Source: Phyllobacterium phragmitis (GTDB lineage Bacteria > Pseudomonadota > Alphaproteobacteria > Rhizobiales > Rhizobiaceae). From it: a stretch of 64,000 nt of DNA. Location: assembly GCF_002980495.1 (NCBI RefSeq), contig NZ_PVBR01000005.1, forward strand, positions 124,001-188,000, written 5' to 3'. This document shows, piece by piece, positions 17,498-27,698 of the stretch. The notes under the pieces were generated by a model. It did not search any database. It had not been told where the DNA came from and was given only the letters and a program-made list of their open reading frames with translations. Every line of letters begins with the position of its first letter. The stretch's first letter is position 1. The translations under genes and the position numbers were made by a program.

Positions 17498-18271
17498 GTG
17501 ACCACATCCGATTTTCTCGTTCAGGAGCGGCAGGCGCGCATCCGGGAAAAGCTCGCCGCATCGGGCAGGGTGCTGGCGGGGGACCTGGCGGTCGAATTTT
17601 CGGTTTCGGAAGACACGATCCGGCGCGACTTGAGGGAAATGGCGGCGGCTGGGCTTTGCCAGCGGGTCTATGGCGGAGCGCTTGCGCCGATACCGCCCAC
17701 CGCGCCCTTCATGGAGCGGGTGACGGACCAGCCGGAGCGCAAGCGGGCGCTGGCGCGTGCCGCCGCGCGATCCATCGAGCCGGCGATGCTGGTGTTCCTC
17801 GACGCGTCTTCGACAAATCTGGCGATTGCCGAGGAAATTTCGGCATCCTTCGGCGTTACGGTCGCAACCAATGCACCGCGCATCGCCACGGCCCTGATGG
17901 AAAGTGTCGATGTCATCCTCATTGGCGGCATGGTCGACCGGCGCGTGGGCGGAGCGGTCGGCGGCAAGGCATCGAGCGATGCCGGGCTGCTGCGACCTGA
18001 CCTGTGCATCCTCGGCGCCTGCGGTGTGGATGCGGAGGCGGGGATCACCGCATTTCAGCTGGAGGATGCCGAATTCAAGCGGATGATCGCCCGGCGCAGT
18101 CGTGCTGTCATGACGACGGCGACGGTGAAGAAACTCGGCACCGCCGCGCCGTACGACGTGATTGGAATTGCCGAATGCGAAAGGCTCGTCGTCGAGCATG
18201 ATGCGGACGGGGAAGCCATCAGGGATATCGTGGCGCTGGGCGTCGAAATTATCAGAGCAGACAAAATATAA
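17498..18271 (+). CDS. DeoR family transcriptional regulator
   Basis: A 257-residue regulator. The N-terminal helix-turn-helix (about residues 10-60) contains GRVLAGDLAVEFSVSEDTIRRDLREMAAAGLCQRVYGGA, the DeoR signature. A phosphosugar-sensing DeoRC domain follows (LVFLDASSTNLAIAEEI, then LCILGACGVDAEAGITAFQLEDAEFKRMIARRSRAVM). GTG 17498 is chosen because GAGGA lies 7 bases upstream; the earlier in-frame ATGs are inside the operator array. It is 14 bases from a sugar-type MFS transporter gene, which it probably controls. The inducer would be a phosphorylated sugar, not identifiable here. Confidence 0.9.
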   Translation: MTTSDFLVQERQARIREKLAASGRVLAGDLAVEFSVSEDTIRRDLREMAAAGLCQRVYGGALAPIPPTAPFMERVTDQPERKRALARAAARSIEPAMLVFLDASSTNLAIAEEISASFGVTVATNAPRIATALMESVDVILIGGMVDRRVGGAVGGKASSDAGLLRPDLCILGACGVDAEAGITAFQLEDAEFKRMIARRSRAVMTTATVKKLGTAAPYDVIGIAECERLVVEHDADGEAIRDIVALGVEIIRADKI

Positions 18272-18285
18272 GCCGGAGAAAGACA

Positions 18286-19503
18286 ATGGAGTTGCGCGTG
18301 GATACGCCGCGAGTGGAAACGGGCCGGTCCGGCTATTTGCCTAGGGAGAGGTTGGCGATATGGCTGCTCTTCCTCATGAATGGTTTCATCGTGGGGAGCT
18401 GGGCGCCGAAAATACCTGAATTCGCCGAACGGCTTCACTTGAGCAAGGGTGAACTCGGGCTGATGATCCTCGTCTTCGGCATCGGGTCACTGGTCATGAT
18501 GCCGGTGGCGGGAATGCAGATCGCCCGGCTCGGTGGGGCGCGCGTCTCCAAGATAACCGCGGTTCTGCTGCTGCCGTCCATTCTTGCGCTGACTTTCACG
18601 CAGAGCATACCGGCGGCTGCCGTGGCGCTTTTTCTCTTCGGCGGCTTCGTCGGCGGCATGGATGTCGCCATGAACGCCAATGCGGTCGCGGTCGAGCGAA
18701 AGATGCGCCGCGCCATCATGTCGTCCTGCCATGCCTTCTGGAGCCTGGGCGGGCTCATCGGCGCAGGCGTCGGCGGGTATCTCATCGGTCATTTCGGCAC
18801 GACGGTGCACGCGGTCATTGCGACGGTGATGGCGGTCGCAATCCTTGCCGTCGCATGGCCGATGGTTCATGCTGATCGCCCGGTGCATCATGCCGGTACA
18901 CCGACCCGTTTCCGCCTGCCTTTGCATCCGCTTCCCTGGCTGGTCGGGTTGATGGCGCTGTTCTCGATGATACCCGAAGGCGCGGTGCTCGACTGGAGCG
19001 CGCTCTATCTCATGCAGGATCTGGATGCGCCCGTGAGTATCGCAGGGCTCGGCTTCGCCGCCTTTTCGCTGACCATGGCGATCATGCGCTTCGCGGGCGA
19101 TCTGGTGCGCGAAAGGCTCGGTGCCATCCTGACGCTCAGATTATGCACGGTGACGGCGATCATCGGCATGCTGGCCGCCAGCTTCGCGCCCGATCCGATC
19201 ATGGTCATCATCGGCTTCGCGCTCTGCGGGATCGGCATTTCCAACATGGTGCCGATTGCCTTCTCGATCGCCGGCAATCTGCCTGGCATGGCGCCCGGCG
19301 TCGGCTTGTCGATCGCCACCACGCTTGGCTATTCCGGCATTCTCTTTGCGCCGTCCAGCATCGGCTTTATCGCCGAGTATACGGGTTTTTCGGCTGTATT
19401 CGCCGCCTTGCCCCTGCTTCTGCTTGTCGTGCTGGCACTGTCCGGCCTTGCACGCTATGCCGATGCGAACACGCATGAAGAGGCTGTCCCGCAGGATGCG
19501 TGA
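18286..19503 (+). CDS. MFS transporter (YbjJ/fucose-permease-like)
   Basis: A 405-residue protein with about 12 transmembrane helices. It has the MFS loop pattern GGARVSKITAVL after helix 2 and RFAGDLVRERLGAIL after helix 8. The opening WLLFLMNGFIVGSWAPKIPEFAERLHLSKGELGLMILVFGIGSL resembles YbjJ-type and FucP-like permeases. It is co-transcribed with the DeoR regulator upstream, which suggests uptake or export of a sugar or sugar-like compound. GGAGAAAG precedes the ATG. The substrate is unknown. Confidence 0.88.
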   Translation: MELRVDTPRVETGRSGYLPRERLAIWLLFLMNGFIVGSWAPKIPEFAERLHLSKGELGLMILVFGIGSLVMMPVAGMQIARLGGARVSKITAVLLLPSILALTFTQSIPAAAVALFLFGGFVGGMDVAMNANAVAVERKMRRAIMSSCHAFWSLGGLIGAGVGGYLIGHFGTTVHAVIATVMAVAILAVAWPMVHADRPVHHAGTPTRFRLPLHPLPWLVGLMALFSMIPEGAVLDWSALYLMQDLDAPVSIAGLGFAAFSLTMAIMRFAGDLVRERLGAILTLRLCTVTAIIGMLAASFAPDPIMVIIGFALCGIGISNMVPIAFSIAGNLPGMAPGVGLSIATTLGYSGILFAPSSIGFIAEYTGFSAVFAALPLLLLVVLALSGLARYADANTHEEAVPQDA

Positions 19504-19509
19504 GACGTA

Positions 19510-20292
19510 TTATTCCGCCGTCCAGCCGCCATCGACCGAAAGTGCCGTGCCGTTGATCTGCGCGGCATTGTCGGTGCACAGGAATGCGGCGAGCGCGCCG
19601 ATCTGTTCGGTGGTGACGAACTGCTTGGTCGGCTGTTTGTCCAGCATGATTTCGCGGATCACGGTCTCCCGGTCCATGTCGCGGGCCTTCATCTGGTCGG
19701 TGATCTGGGTCTCGACGAGCGGCGTCAGGACATAGCCCGGACAGATGGCGTTGCTGGTGATCTTCTCTTCGGCAAGCTCCAGCGCCACCGTCTTGGTGAA
19801 GCCGACGATCCCATGTTTGGCCGCCACATAGGCTGATTTGAACGGCGAGGCGCGCAGGCCATGGGCCGATGCGATATTGACGATGCGGCCCCATCCGGCG
19901 GCTTTCATCAGGGGAATCGCCGCGGCAACTGTGTGGAAGGCGGAGGTGAGATTGATGGCGATGATCGCATCCCATTTCTCTGTCGGAAATTCCTCGACGG
20001 CTGCTACATGCTGGATGCCGGCATTGTTGACGAGGATATCGACGCCGCCGAAAGTCGAAGCGGTATTCGCGACCAGAGCCCGGCATTCATCAGGCTTACT
20101 CATGTCGGCCTTGAGATAGATCGCCTTGACGCTATGTTCCTTGCCGATCAGCTCGGCAAGCGCATGATCCTCGTCGCGGTCGGTGAAGGAATTGATCACG
20201 ATATCGTGGCCGCTTGCAGCCAGCGCGTGCGCGGTGCCGAGGCCGATGCCGGAATTGGAGCCTGTGATAATGGCGGTCTTGCGTGCGGTCAT
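19510..20292 (-). CDS. bdhA: D-3-hydroxybutyrate dehydrogenase
   Basis: A 260-residue short-chain dehydrogenase that oxidises D-3-hydroxybutyrate to acetoacetate with NAD. It has TGSNSGIGLGTAHALA cofactor glycines near the N-terminus, NNAG, catalytic serine in VNIASAHGLRASPFKSAY and the YVAAK tyrosine-lysine pair. HGL and the C-terminal LDKQPTKQFVTTEQIGALAAFLCTDNAAQINGTALSVDGGWTAE are typical of 3-hydroxybutyrate dehydrogenases. It fits with the polyhydroxybutyrate genes about 5 kb away. It converges with the MFS gene, with 6 bases between stop codons. GGAGG and AAGGA lie before its ATG. Confidence 0.93.
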   Translation of the reverse strand: MTARKTAIITGSNSGIGLGTAHALAASGHDIVINSFTDRDEDHALAELIGKEHSVKAIYLKADMSKPDECRALVANTASTFGGVDILVNNAGIQHVAAVEEFPTEKWDAIIAINLTSAFHTVAAAIPLMKAAGWGRIVNIASAHGLRASPFKSAYVAAKHGIVGFTKTVALELAEEKITSNAICPGYVLTPLVETQITDQMKARDMDRETVIREIMLDKQPTKQFVTTEQIGALAAFLCTDNAAQINGTALSVDGGWTAE

Positions 20293-20453
20293 TCCTTCGC
20301 CGTCCTCCCTTGCGCCCGGTTCGACGCGACATTTTCAACGTGCGCCAGGCAATCCTGGCACGGGGCATGATAGGGGCATAATGCGAGGGCGACAGCCTCT
20401 CGGCAAGATGCTAAACCTCGAATATAAAATCGCCATGAAGGGATGATGATTGA

Positions 20454-21791
<1,338 letters not shown>

Positions 21792-21883
21792 TCCACTTTC
21801 AGGCGGAAGCGGCGGGCTTATCTCATCTGCTGCAGCGGGTGGGTAATCATATTTTTACCGTAGCGGGAGTGGCACCGCTGAGG

Positions 21884-21927
21884 CATTCCTGTGCCCGGGC
21901 CTGTGCTTGTCACAGGAATCCTGCCTC
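21884..21927. repeat. 44 bp REP-like palindromic repeat, copy 1
   Basis: CATTCCTGTGCCCGGGCCTG and the following TGCTTGTCACAGGAATCC contain the complementary parts ATTCCTGTG and CACAGGAAT. The same 44 bases occur at 43511-43554 with one mismatch. It lies between the convergent ispG and ispA genes. Confidence 0.75.
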
Positions 21928-21996
21928 GTCCTCTCCATAGGCCGCAGCGATGCAGAATGGCTCAAGGCCGAGGAAGCCATCAAAATGGGAGCTTAT

Positions 21997-22917
21997 CTAA
22001 CTCTGCCGGTCGGCGATGAAGCGGGCTGCGTGCTTCAGGAGCGTTGCGTCGGCACCGAAGGGTTCGAGCAGCGTTTCGGCCTGCTCGACGAGGCCGTGCA
22101 ACTGTTTCTTCGTCCATGCCACGCCATGCAGCGAAACCAGCGTCGCCTTGCCCGCGGCAGCATCCTTGCCCGTCGCCTTGCCCATGCTCGTCGCATCGGC
22201 CGTCACATCGAGGAGATCGTCGGCAAGCTGGAATGCAAGGCCGATGGCCGCGCCATATTCGGCCAGACGCTCGCGGTCTTCCGGCGTGGCATTGCCGATA
22301 ATGGCGCCGGCCTCGCAGGCAAAACGGATGAGCGCGCCGGTTTTCATCGCCTGCAGGATGATGATGCCTGCTTCATCCGGCTTGCGTCTTTCGGCGGCGA
22401 GGTCGAGGATCTGTCCGCCCGCCATGCCGCCATGCCCGGCAGCACGGGCAAGTGCGGCGACGAGCTTTGCCCGCGTCGAGGGCGGGAGCTCCGTCTCTTC
22501 GCTGGCGACGATTTCAAATGCGTAGGTGAGCAGGCTGTCGCCTGCCAGAATGGCTGCCGCCTCGTCGAAAGCCCTGTGCACGGTGGGTTGGCCGCGCCTG
22601 AGGTCATCATTGTCCATGGCCGGCAGATCGTCATGCACCAGCGAATAGCAGTGGATGCACTCCAGTGCCGCTGCGACGCGCAGCGCCGGCTCCTTGTCGG
22701 CGGAGAAAAGTGCTGAACTTTCCATCACCAGAAAGGGGCGGAGCCTCTTGCCGCCATTGAGAACGCCATGGCGCATCGCCGCCATGAGACGCTCCGGCCG
22801 GACGATTTCGCCATTGCGCACGCGATCGTCGAGGAGCTTCTCCAGCGCCACTTCCACGGAACGGGCGCGTATCGCCAGAGCGGTTTCGAAATCGGGGCGC
22901 AGAACATCGGTTGCCAT
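21997..22917 (-). CDS. ispA: Farnesyl diphosphate synthase / short-chain polyprenyl synthase
   Basis: A 306-residue all-helical prenyltransferase. The first aspartate-rich motif is DDLPAMDNDDLRRG, the second is DDLLDVTAD, and GGKRLRP is present near the N-terminus. The small residue positions before the first motif (CIHCYSLVHDD) fit a C15 product, so farnesyl diphosphate synthase is the likeliest function. Geranylgeranyl diphosphate synthase cannot be excluded. The enzyme condenses IPP with DMAPP and GPP for ubiquinone and undecaprenyl phosphate. It converges with ispG. A weak ribosome site precedes its ATG. Confidence 0.92.
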   Translation of the reverse strand: MATDVLRPDFETALAIRARSVEVALEKLLDDRVRNGEIVRPERLMAAMRHGVLNGGKRLRPFLVMESSALFSADKEPALRVAAALECIHCYSLVHDDLPAMDNDDLRRGQPTVHRAFDEAAAILAGDSLLTYAFEIVASEETELPPSTRAKLVAALARAAGHGGMAGGQILDLAAERRKPDEAGIIILQAMKTGALIRFACEAGAIIGNATPEDRERLAEYGAAIGLAFQLADDLLDVTADATSMGKATGKDAAAGKATLVSLHGVAWTKKQLHGLVEQAETLLEPFGADATLLKHAARFIADRQS

Positions 22918-23059
22918 GAATTGGGCATGGACGAAAGGCGTGCGCCGGTCAACAGGTCGGTGATTGCGCGTGAAGCTTTTTCACGGAACTGTATTATGAG
23001 CGTATAAGTTCCGCCGTTTCCGGCCCGGATGAGGGGAGATCTGCCGGGATAATGCGAGC

Positions 23060-23863
23060 TTGTCCAAAGCAACGGGTTCAATCTTCGCCAGGAATGCTTT
23101 ATGTCGAAGACTGTTTGGCAAGCGGGCAGAACACGTGGCAAAAATTGTGGTCAGAAACAGGAATGGCAGAGGCTATCTGGCTGATCCAATGCACTCGCGG
23201 CTTCTCCGCAAAGTGATACGGATAATCGTCATCCTCGCCTTGATGCCGATCCTTCTGCTTTTTGTCTATCTGATCCCCTTCGTCCATCCTGTCTCGACAT
23301 TGATGCTGAAGGATGTGGTGACGCTCAACGGGTATGATCGGCGCTGGATGCCCATCGAGCGGATTTCGCCCGCCCTGGTCAATTCTGTGATGGTGTCGGA
23401 GGACGGCCAGTTCTGCAGCCATTCGGGCATCGACTGGCGCCAGATCAATGCGGTGATCACCGACGCGGTGGACGGCGAAAGGATGCGCGGCGCTTCGACG
23501 ATCACCATGCAGACGGTGAAGAACCTTTTTCTCTGGAATGGTCGTTCATTCGTCCGCAAGGCGCTCGAACTGCCGCTTTCCGTGGCTACCGATGCGATAT
23601 TGCCGAAATGGCGTATCATGGAAATCTACCTGAACATCGCCGAATGGGGTCCGGGGATCTATGGCGTGGAAGCCGCCGCCCAGCATCATTTCGGGCGCTC
23701 GGCTTCGCAGCTTTCGTCGCGGCAGGCGGCTTATCTCGCGGTGACGCTGCCCAATCCGATCCTGCGCAATCCGGCAAAGCCGGGACGCGGAATGCAGCGC
23801 GTGGCGCGTGTCGTCGAAGCGCGGGCGCGGCGATCCGGGGCCTATGTCGGTTGCTTGCAATAA
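23060..23863 (+). CDS. mtgA: Monofunctional peptidoglycan glycosyltransferase
   Basis: Up to 267 residues: a short cytoplasmic part, one transmembrane helix ([21 protein letters not shown], about residues 53-74) and a GT51 domain in the periplasm. Its motifs are [14 protein letters not shown] (catalytic glutamate), [25 protein letters not shown] and [25 protein letters not shown]. It polymerises lipid II into glycan strands and has no transpeptidase domain. The start is uncertain: TTG 23060, GTG 23135 and ATG 23189 are all in frame, with no strong ribosome site for any. It lies upstream of rpmF. Confidence 0.92.
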   Translation: MSKATGSIFARNALCRRLFGKRAEHVAKIVVRNRNGRGYLADPMHSRLLRKVIRIIVILALMPILLLFVYLIPFVHPVSTLMLKDVVTLNGYDRRWMPIERISPALVNSVMVSEDGQFCSHSGIDWRQINAVITDAVDGERMRGASTITMQTVKNLFLWNGRSFVRKALELPLSVATDAILPKWRIMEIYLNIAEWGPGIYGVEAAAQHHFGRSASQLSSRQAAYLAVTLPNPILRNPAKPGRGMQRVARVVEARARRSGAYVGCLQ

Positions 23864-24029
23864 AAACGGCGCGATCCGGCGGAACCTTGCCAAAAAAAAT
23901 ACCGATTACGCTGGTCAAACACCCTGGTTGCGTGTATAGGCACGCGGACTTTCCGGAATTTTGTCCGACGTGACAGGCTCTACCGGAGCCGGGCCGGACC
24001 CTTGTTGACTGATCAGTGGAGCAGAATCC

Positions 24030-24212
24030 ATGGCTGTACCTAAACGTAAAACTTCTCCGTCGAAGCGCGGCATGCGGCGTTCCGCCGATGCGCTGAAGGC
24101 GCCGACCTATGTCGAAGACAAGAACTCGGGCGAGTTGCGCCGTCCGCATCATATCGACCTGAAGACCGGCATGTATCGTGGCCGTCAGGTTCTGATGTCG
24201 AAGGAAGGCTGA
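24030..24212 (+). CDS. rpmF: 50S ribosomal protein L32
   Basis: A 60-residue basic protein, [25 protein letters not shown], the standard L32 N-terminus. It has the alphaproteobacterial form without zinc-binding cysteines. It is a structural component of the large ribosomal subunit near the peptidyl transferase region. It is a single gene followed directly by a bidirectional terminator. Confidence 0.97.
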   Translation: MAVPKRKTSPSKRGMRRSADALKAPTYVEDKNSGELRRPHHIDLKTGMYRGRQVLMSKEG

Positions 24213-24244
24213 GGCCTTCCGACGTAGCTCAGTATCGAGAATAC

Positions 24245-24275
24245 AAAAAGACCGGCCCGAAGGCCGGTCTTTTTG
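24245..24275. terminator. Bidirectional intrinsic terminator after rpmF
   Basis: AAAAAGACCGGCC and GGCCGGTCTTTTT pair around CGAA. T runs result on both strands, so it can end rpmF and the convergent HbpS-like gene. Confidence 0.9.
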
Positions 24276-24310
24276 TTTGCGTCATCGCATATTCCTCGAG
24301 TTGCCCCCGT

Positions 24311-24742
24311 TCAGCCGGCGTCGGCGACGAACCCCGCTGTTTCGATGCCCGCGACAGCGGCGGCCTCGTCATTGTCGGAAGTATCGCCGGAAATCCCCGC
24401 CGCGCCCAATATCTCGCCCTTGGCATCCTTGATGAGGACGCCGCCTGGAACCGGCACGACGCGACCGCCTGAAACACCTGAGAGACCTTCGAGGAAATGT
24501 GGGCGGTCCTTCGCCTGATTGTGGAGCCAGCGCGAGCCGGTGCCGACGGCGAGAGCGCCGAAAGCCTTGCCCGAGGCAATCTCGAAACGCAGGATAGAGG
24601 TTCCGTCCTGCCGCTGGAAGGCTTTCAGATTTCCACCCGCATCGAAGACCGATATGGCAAGCGGCTTCAGCCCCATCTCGCCCGCTTTGGCAAATGCGCC
24701 CTTGATGATCTGGTTCGCCTTGTTGAGTGTCAGCCGCGCCAT
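24311..24742 (-). CDS. HbpS/GlcG family (DUF336) protein
   Basis: A 143-residue protein of the heme-degrading HbpS/GlcG fold. It has LTLNKANQIIKGAFAKAGEMGLKPLAISVFDAGGNLKAFQRQDG at the start, the glycine-rich VPVPGGVLIKDAKGEILGAAGISGDTSDNDE and then AAAVAG. Members bind heme or cobalamin, or are uncharacterised partners of oxidoreductases. No signal peptide is visible, so it is probably cytoplasmic. It stands alone between rpmF and phaR, and the sequence does not say which ligand it binds. Confidence 0.85.
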   Translation of the reverse strand: MARLTLNKANQIIKGAFAKAGEMGLKPLAISVFDAGGNLKAFQRQDGTSILRFEIASGKAFGALAVGTGSRWLHNQAKDRPHFLEGLSGVSGGRVVPVPGGVLIKDAKGEILGAAGISGDTSDNDEAAAVAGIETAGFVADAG

Positions 24743-24870
24743 GGGAATCTCCTGAAAAATTTTTACCGCCGCCTTTTTAACGCAGGCAAACGCGAATGCA
24801 CGGCAAAACAGGGCATTTCAGGAAAAAACTGTTGTTCCCACGGTATGAATCCCAAAGCCTGGGTGCTGCC

Positions 24871-25494
24871 TTACTTCGCGATCTCGTCGATCTTGCGCTG
24901 CATTGCGGCAATCTGTTCCTTCAACTCGCGCAAATCATCGCTCGATTGCTGCTTTGCGGCTTCGGGTTCGTTGCTCCTGGGCGTGTCCGCAGCCTTGCTG
25001 TCGGGCGCGCCGCCGAGCGGGAACGGCGTGAACATGCTCATCGCCTGCTGGAACATCTCGGTATTGCGGCGCACCTGCTCCTCGATCAGCTTGACGGGCA
25101 GGTTCATGCTCATGAGCTCGGCGGGGGATTTGCCGAAAGCCGCGGTGAGCTGCTCGCGCATCCGCTCCTGTTCGCGAACGAAAGCCGTCATCGATTGTTC
25201 AAGAAAACTCGGTACGATCATCTGCATCTGGTCGCCGTAAAAGGCGATCAACTGGCGTAGAAACGGGATCGGCAGCATGTTCTGGCCGTCCTTGTTCTCC
25301 AGTTCAAAGATGATCTGCGTCAACACGGCATGCGTGATATCCTCGCCCGTCTTGGCATCCTGGACGCTGAACTCCTCGCCCTTCTTGACCATCTCGGCCA
25401 AATCCTCGAGCGTCACATAGGTGCTCGTCCCGGTGTTGTAGAGCCGGCGATTGGCGTATTTCTTGATAATGGTATGGTCCGACTTTGATGCCAC
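24871..25494 (-). CDS. phaR: Polyhydroxyalkanoate synthesis repressor
   Basis: A 207-residue regulator. The highly conserved N-terminal PHB/PHA accumulation DNA-binding domain is IIKKYANRRLYNTGTSTYVTLEDLAEMVKKGEEFSVQDAKTGEDIT (about residues 8-55). PHB-binding regions follow (LTQIIFELE, FLRQLIAFYGDQMQMIVPSFLEQSM) and a C-terminal coiled coil closes it (DDLRELKEQIAAMQRKIDEIAK). PhaR senses polyhydroxybutyrate and represses phasin and its own gene. It is divergent from phaA. TGC-rich repeats lie in the gap and may be its sites. Confidence 0.94.
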   Translation of the reverse strand: MASKSDHTIIKKYANRRLYNTGTSTYVTLEDLAEMVKKGEEFSVQDAKTGEDITHAVLTQIIFELENKDGQNMLPIPFLRQLIAFYGDQMQMIVPSFLEQSMTAFVREQERMREQLTAAFGKSPAELMSMNLPVKLIEEQVRRNTEMFQQAMSMFTPFPLGGAPDSKAADTPRSNEPEAAKQQSSDDLRELKEQIAAMQRKIDEIAK

Positions 25495-25581
25495 GATCGC
25501 CTCCCGATCAAATTTCTTTTTTGTTGGTTATAATCTCCCGGCACCAAGGATAGGCCCAAAATCCGCATAATTCAAAGCGTT

Positions 25582-25637
25582 TTGTGCAATGCAAAGTCTG
25601 GGCGGCATCGGGCAAAGGCGAGTTCATTGTGCAGTGC
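25582..25637. promoter_or_regulatory. TGC-rich repeats, candidate PhaR sites
   Basis: TTGTGCAATGC (25582-25592) and TTGTGCAGTGC (25627-25637) are near-identical direct repeats in the phaR-phaA gap. PhaR proteins are known to bind TGC-rich elements. The link is inferred from position and composition. Confidence 0.4.
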
Positions 25638-25718
25638 CCTTGCCAAGCCGGCTTTTCTCGTTTCATCTTGTCGCCAAGAGACCAGAGACCGGACCATACC
25701 GGCAGAGGAGAATATCCC

Positions 25719-26912
25719 ATGAACAGCACGCCCGGGAACGGCAGCATCGTCATCGCCAGTGCCGCCCGCACGCCTGTCGGATCGTTCAATGGCGCGTTCG
25801 CCAATGTTCCCGCGCACGAATTGGGCGCAACAGCGATACGTGAGGCGCTTTCGCGCGCCGGTATCGAGGCGGTGGAGGTCGATGAGGTGGTCCTGGGCCA
25901 GGTGCTGACCGCCGGCGAGGGGCAGAACCCCGCCCGGCAGGCGGCGATGGCGGCGGGTCTGGCCAAGGAGACCCCTGCCTGGAGCCTCAATCAGGTCTGC
26001 GGCTCCGGCCTGCGCGCGGTCGCCATCGGCATGCAGCAGATCGCAACGGGCGATGCGAAGGTGATCGTCGCCGGCGGTCAGGAATCGATGTCCATGTCAC
26101 CGCATTGCGCGCATTTGCGGGGCGGCGTGAAGATGGGCGATTTCAAGATGATCGATACGATGATCAAGGATGGGCTGATGGATGCCTTCTTTGGTTATCA
26201 CATGGGCATCACCGCCGAAAACATCGCCCGGCAATGGCAGCTCAGCCGCGACGAGCAGGACAGTTTTGCCGTCGCTTCACAAAACAAGGCGGAGGCGGCG
26301 CAGAAGGCCGGGCGTTTCAAGGACGAGATCGTCCCTGTCACCGTGAAGACGCGAAAGGGCGATATCGTCGTTTCCGAAGACGAATATATCCGCCATGGCG
26401 CGACGCTGGACGCAATGGCCAAGCTGAAGCCGGCTTTCGACAAGGAGGGCACGGTAACAGCGGGCAATGCGTCGGGCATCAATGACGGTGCTGCCGCCGT
26501 CGTCCTGTTGAGCGAGGCGGAAGCGGAACGGCGCGGGATCGAGCCGCTGGCGCGCATCGTTTCCTGGGCAACGGCAGGGGTCGATCCTTCGATCATGGGA
26601 ACCGGGCCGATCCCGGCATCGCGCAAGGCGCTGGATAAGGCCGGCTGGAACGTTCAGGATATCGATCTCGTGGAGGCCAATGAAGCCTTCGCCGCGCAGG
26701 CCTGCGCGGTCAACAAGGAACTCGGTCTCGATCCGGCGATCGTCAACGTCAATGGCGGCGCCATCGCCATCGGCCATCCGATCGGCGCATCCGGTACCCG
26801 CATCCTCAACACGCTGCTTTATGAACTGAGGCGGCGGGAAGCCAGGAAGGGCCTTGCAACATTGTGCATCGGCGGCGGAATGGGCGTTGCGCTTTGCGTC
26901 GAGCGTCTGTGA
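25719..26912 (+). CDS. phaA: Acetyl-CoA acetyltransferase (beta-ketothiolase)
   Basis: A 397-residue biosynthetic thiolase that condenses two acetyl-CoA to acetoacetyl-CoA, the first step of polyhydroxybutyrate synthesis. The nucleophile is C94 in [11 protein letters not shown], the histidine lies in [11 protein letters not shown] and the acid/base cysteine is C383 in [11 protein letters not shown] 25719 follows AGAGGAG and gives the usual N-terminus [27 protein letters not shown]. The longer frame runs through the promoter region. phaB follows 60 bases downstream; phaR is divergent. Confidence 0.96.
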   Translation: MNSTPGNGSIVIASAARTPVGSFNGAFANVPAHELGATAIREALSRAGIEAVEVDEVVLGQVLTAGEGQNPARQAAMAAGLAKETPAWSLNQVCGSGLRAVAIGMQQIATGDAKVIVAGGQESMSMSPHCAHLRGGVKMGDFKMIDTMIKDGLMDAFFGYHMGITAENIARQWQLSRDEQDSFAVASQNKAEAAQKAGRFKDEIVPVTVKTRKGDIVVSEDEYIRHGATLDAMAKLKPAFDKEGTVTAGNASGINDGAAAVVLLSEAEAERRGIEPLARIVSWATAGVDPSIMGTGPIPASRKALDKAGWNVQDIDLVEANEAFAAQACAVNKELGLDPAIVNVNGGAIAIGHPIGASGTRILNTLLYELRRREARKGLATLCIGGGMGVALCVERL

Positions 26913-26972
26913 AAAATGACCGAAGCCGGCTATGAGCGATATGCCGGAGCGCAGATTACAAAGTGAGGGGAT

Positions 26973-27698
26973 GTGGGAAGAGTCGCACTGGTTACAGGCG
27001 GATCGCGCGGTATCGGCGCCGCCATTGCCATCGCATTGAAGAAGGCCCGTTATAGGGTCGCAGCCAGCTATTGCGGCGGGGACGAGGTGGCGGCGCGCTT
27101 CAGCGCCGACAACGACATTCCGATCTATCGCTGGGATGTTTCCGACTATGAGACCTGCGTCGCCGGCATCGCCAAGGTCGAGGCCGATCTCGGCCCCGTC
27201 GAGATTCTGGTCAACAATGCGGGCATCACCCGCGATGCGATGTTCCATAAAATGACGGTCGAGCAGTGGAAGGAGGTGGTCGATACCAATCTTTCCGGCG
27301 TCTTCAATATGACGCATCCGCTATGGCCCGGCATGCGCGAGCGCAAATTCGGCCGCGTCATCAACATCTCCTCGATTAATGGCCAGAAGGGCCAGGCGGG
27401 GCAGGTCAATTATTCCGCCGCCAAGGCCGGCGATATCGGCTTTACCAAGGCGCTGGCTTTGGAAGGGGCTCGGGTGGGCATCACCGTCAACGTCATATGT
27501 CCGGGCTATACCGGCACGGAGATGGTGCGCGCCATGGACGAAACCGTTCTGAAGGAGCGGGTTCTGCCGCAGATCCCGGTCGGAAGGCTGGGTGAGCCGG
27601 AGGAGATCGCACGGATCGTCGTCTTTCTCGCATCGGATGATTCCGGCTTCATCACCGGCTCCACCATCACCGCCAATGGCGGACAATACATCGTGTGA
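26973..27698 (+). CDS. phaB: Acetoacetyl-CoA reductase
   Basis: A 241-residue short-chain dehydrogenase. It has VTGGSRGIGAAIAIALKKARYRVAASY for NADPH, NNAGITRDAMFHKM, the catalytic serine in INISSINGQKGQAGQVNY and YSAAK, and ends with TITANGGQYIV typical of PhaB. It reduces acetoacetyl-CoA to (R)-3-hydroxybutyryl-CoA, the monomer for PHB synthase; phaC is not in this window. The GTG at 26973 has GAGGGG just upstream, which supports it. It forms an operon with phaA. Confidence 0.94.
   Translation: MGRVALVTGGSRGIGAAIAIALKKARYRVAASYCGGDEVAARFSADNDIPIYRWDVSDYETCVAGIAKVEADLGPVEILVNNAGITRDAMFHKMTVEQWKEVVDTNLSGVFNMTHPLWPGMRERKFGRVINISSINGQKGQAGQVNYSAAKAGDIGFTKALALEGARVGITVNVICPGYTGTEMVRAMDETVLKERVLPQIPVGRLGEPEEIARIVVFLASDDSGFITGSTITANGGQYIV

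Noticed and set aside
22985-23012. GGAACT...AGTTCC between ispA and mtgA as a divergent EcfG promoter
   Set aside because: No CGTT at 16-17 bases on either strand; it is only a 6-base inverted repeat.
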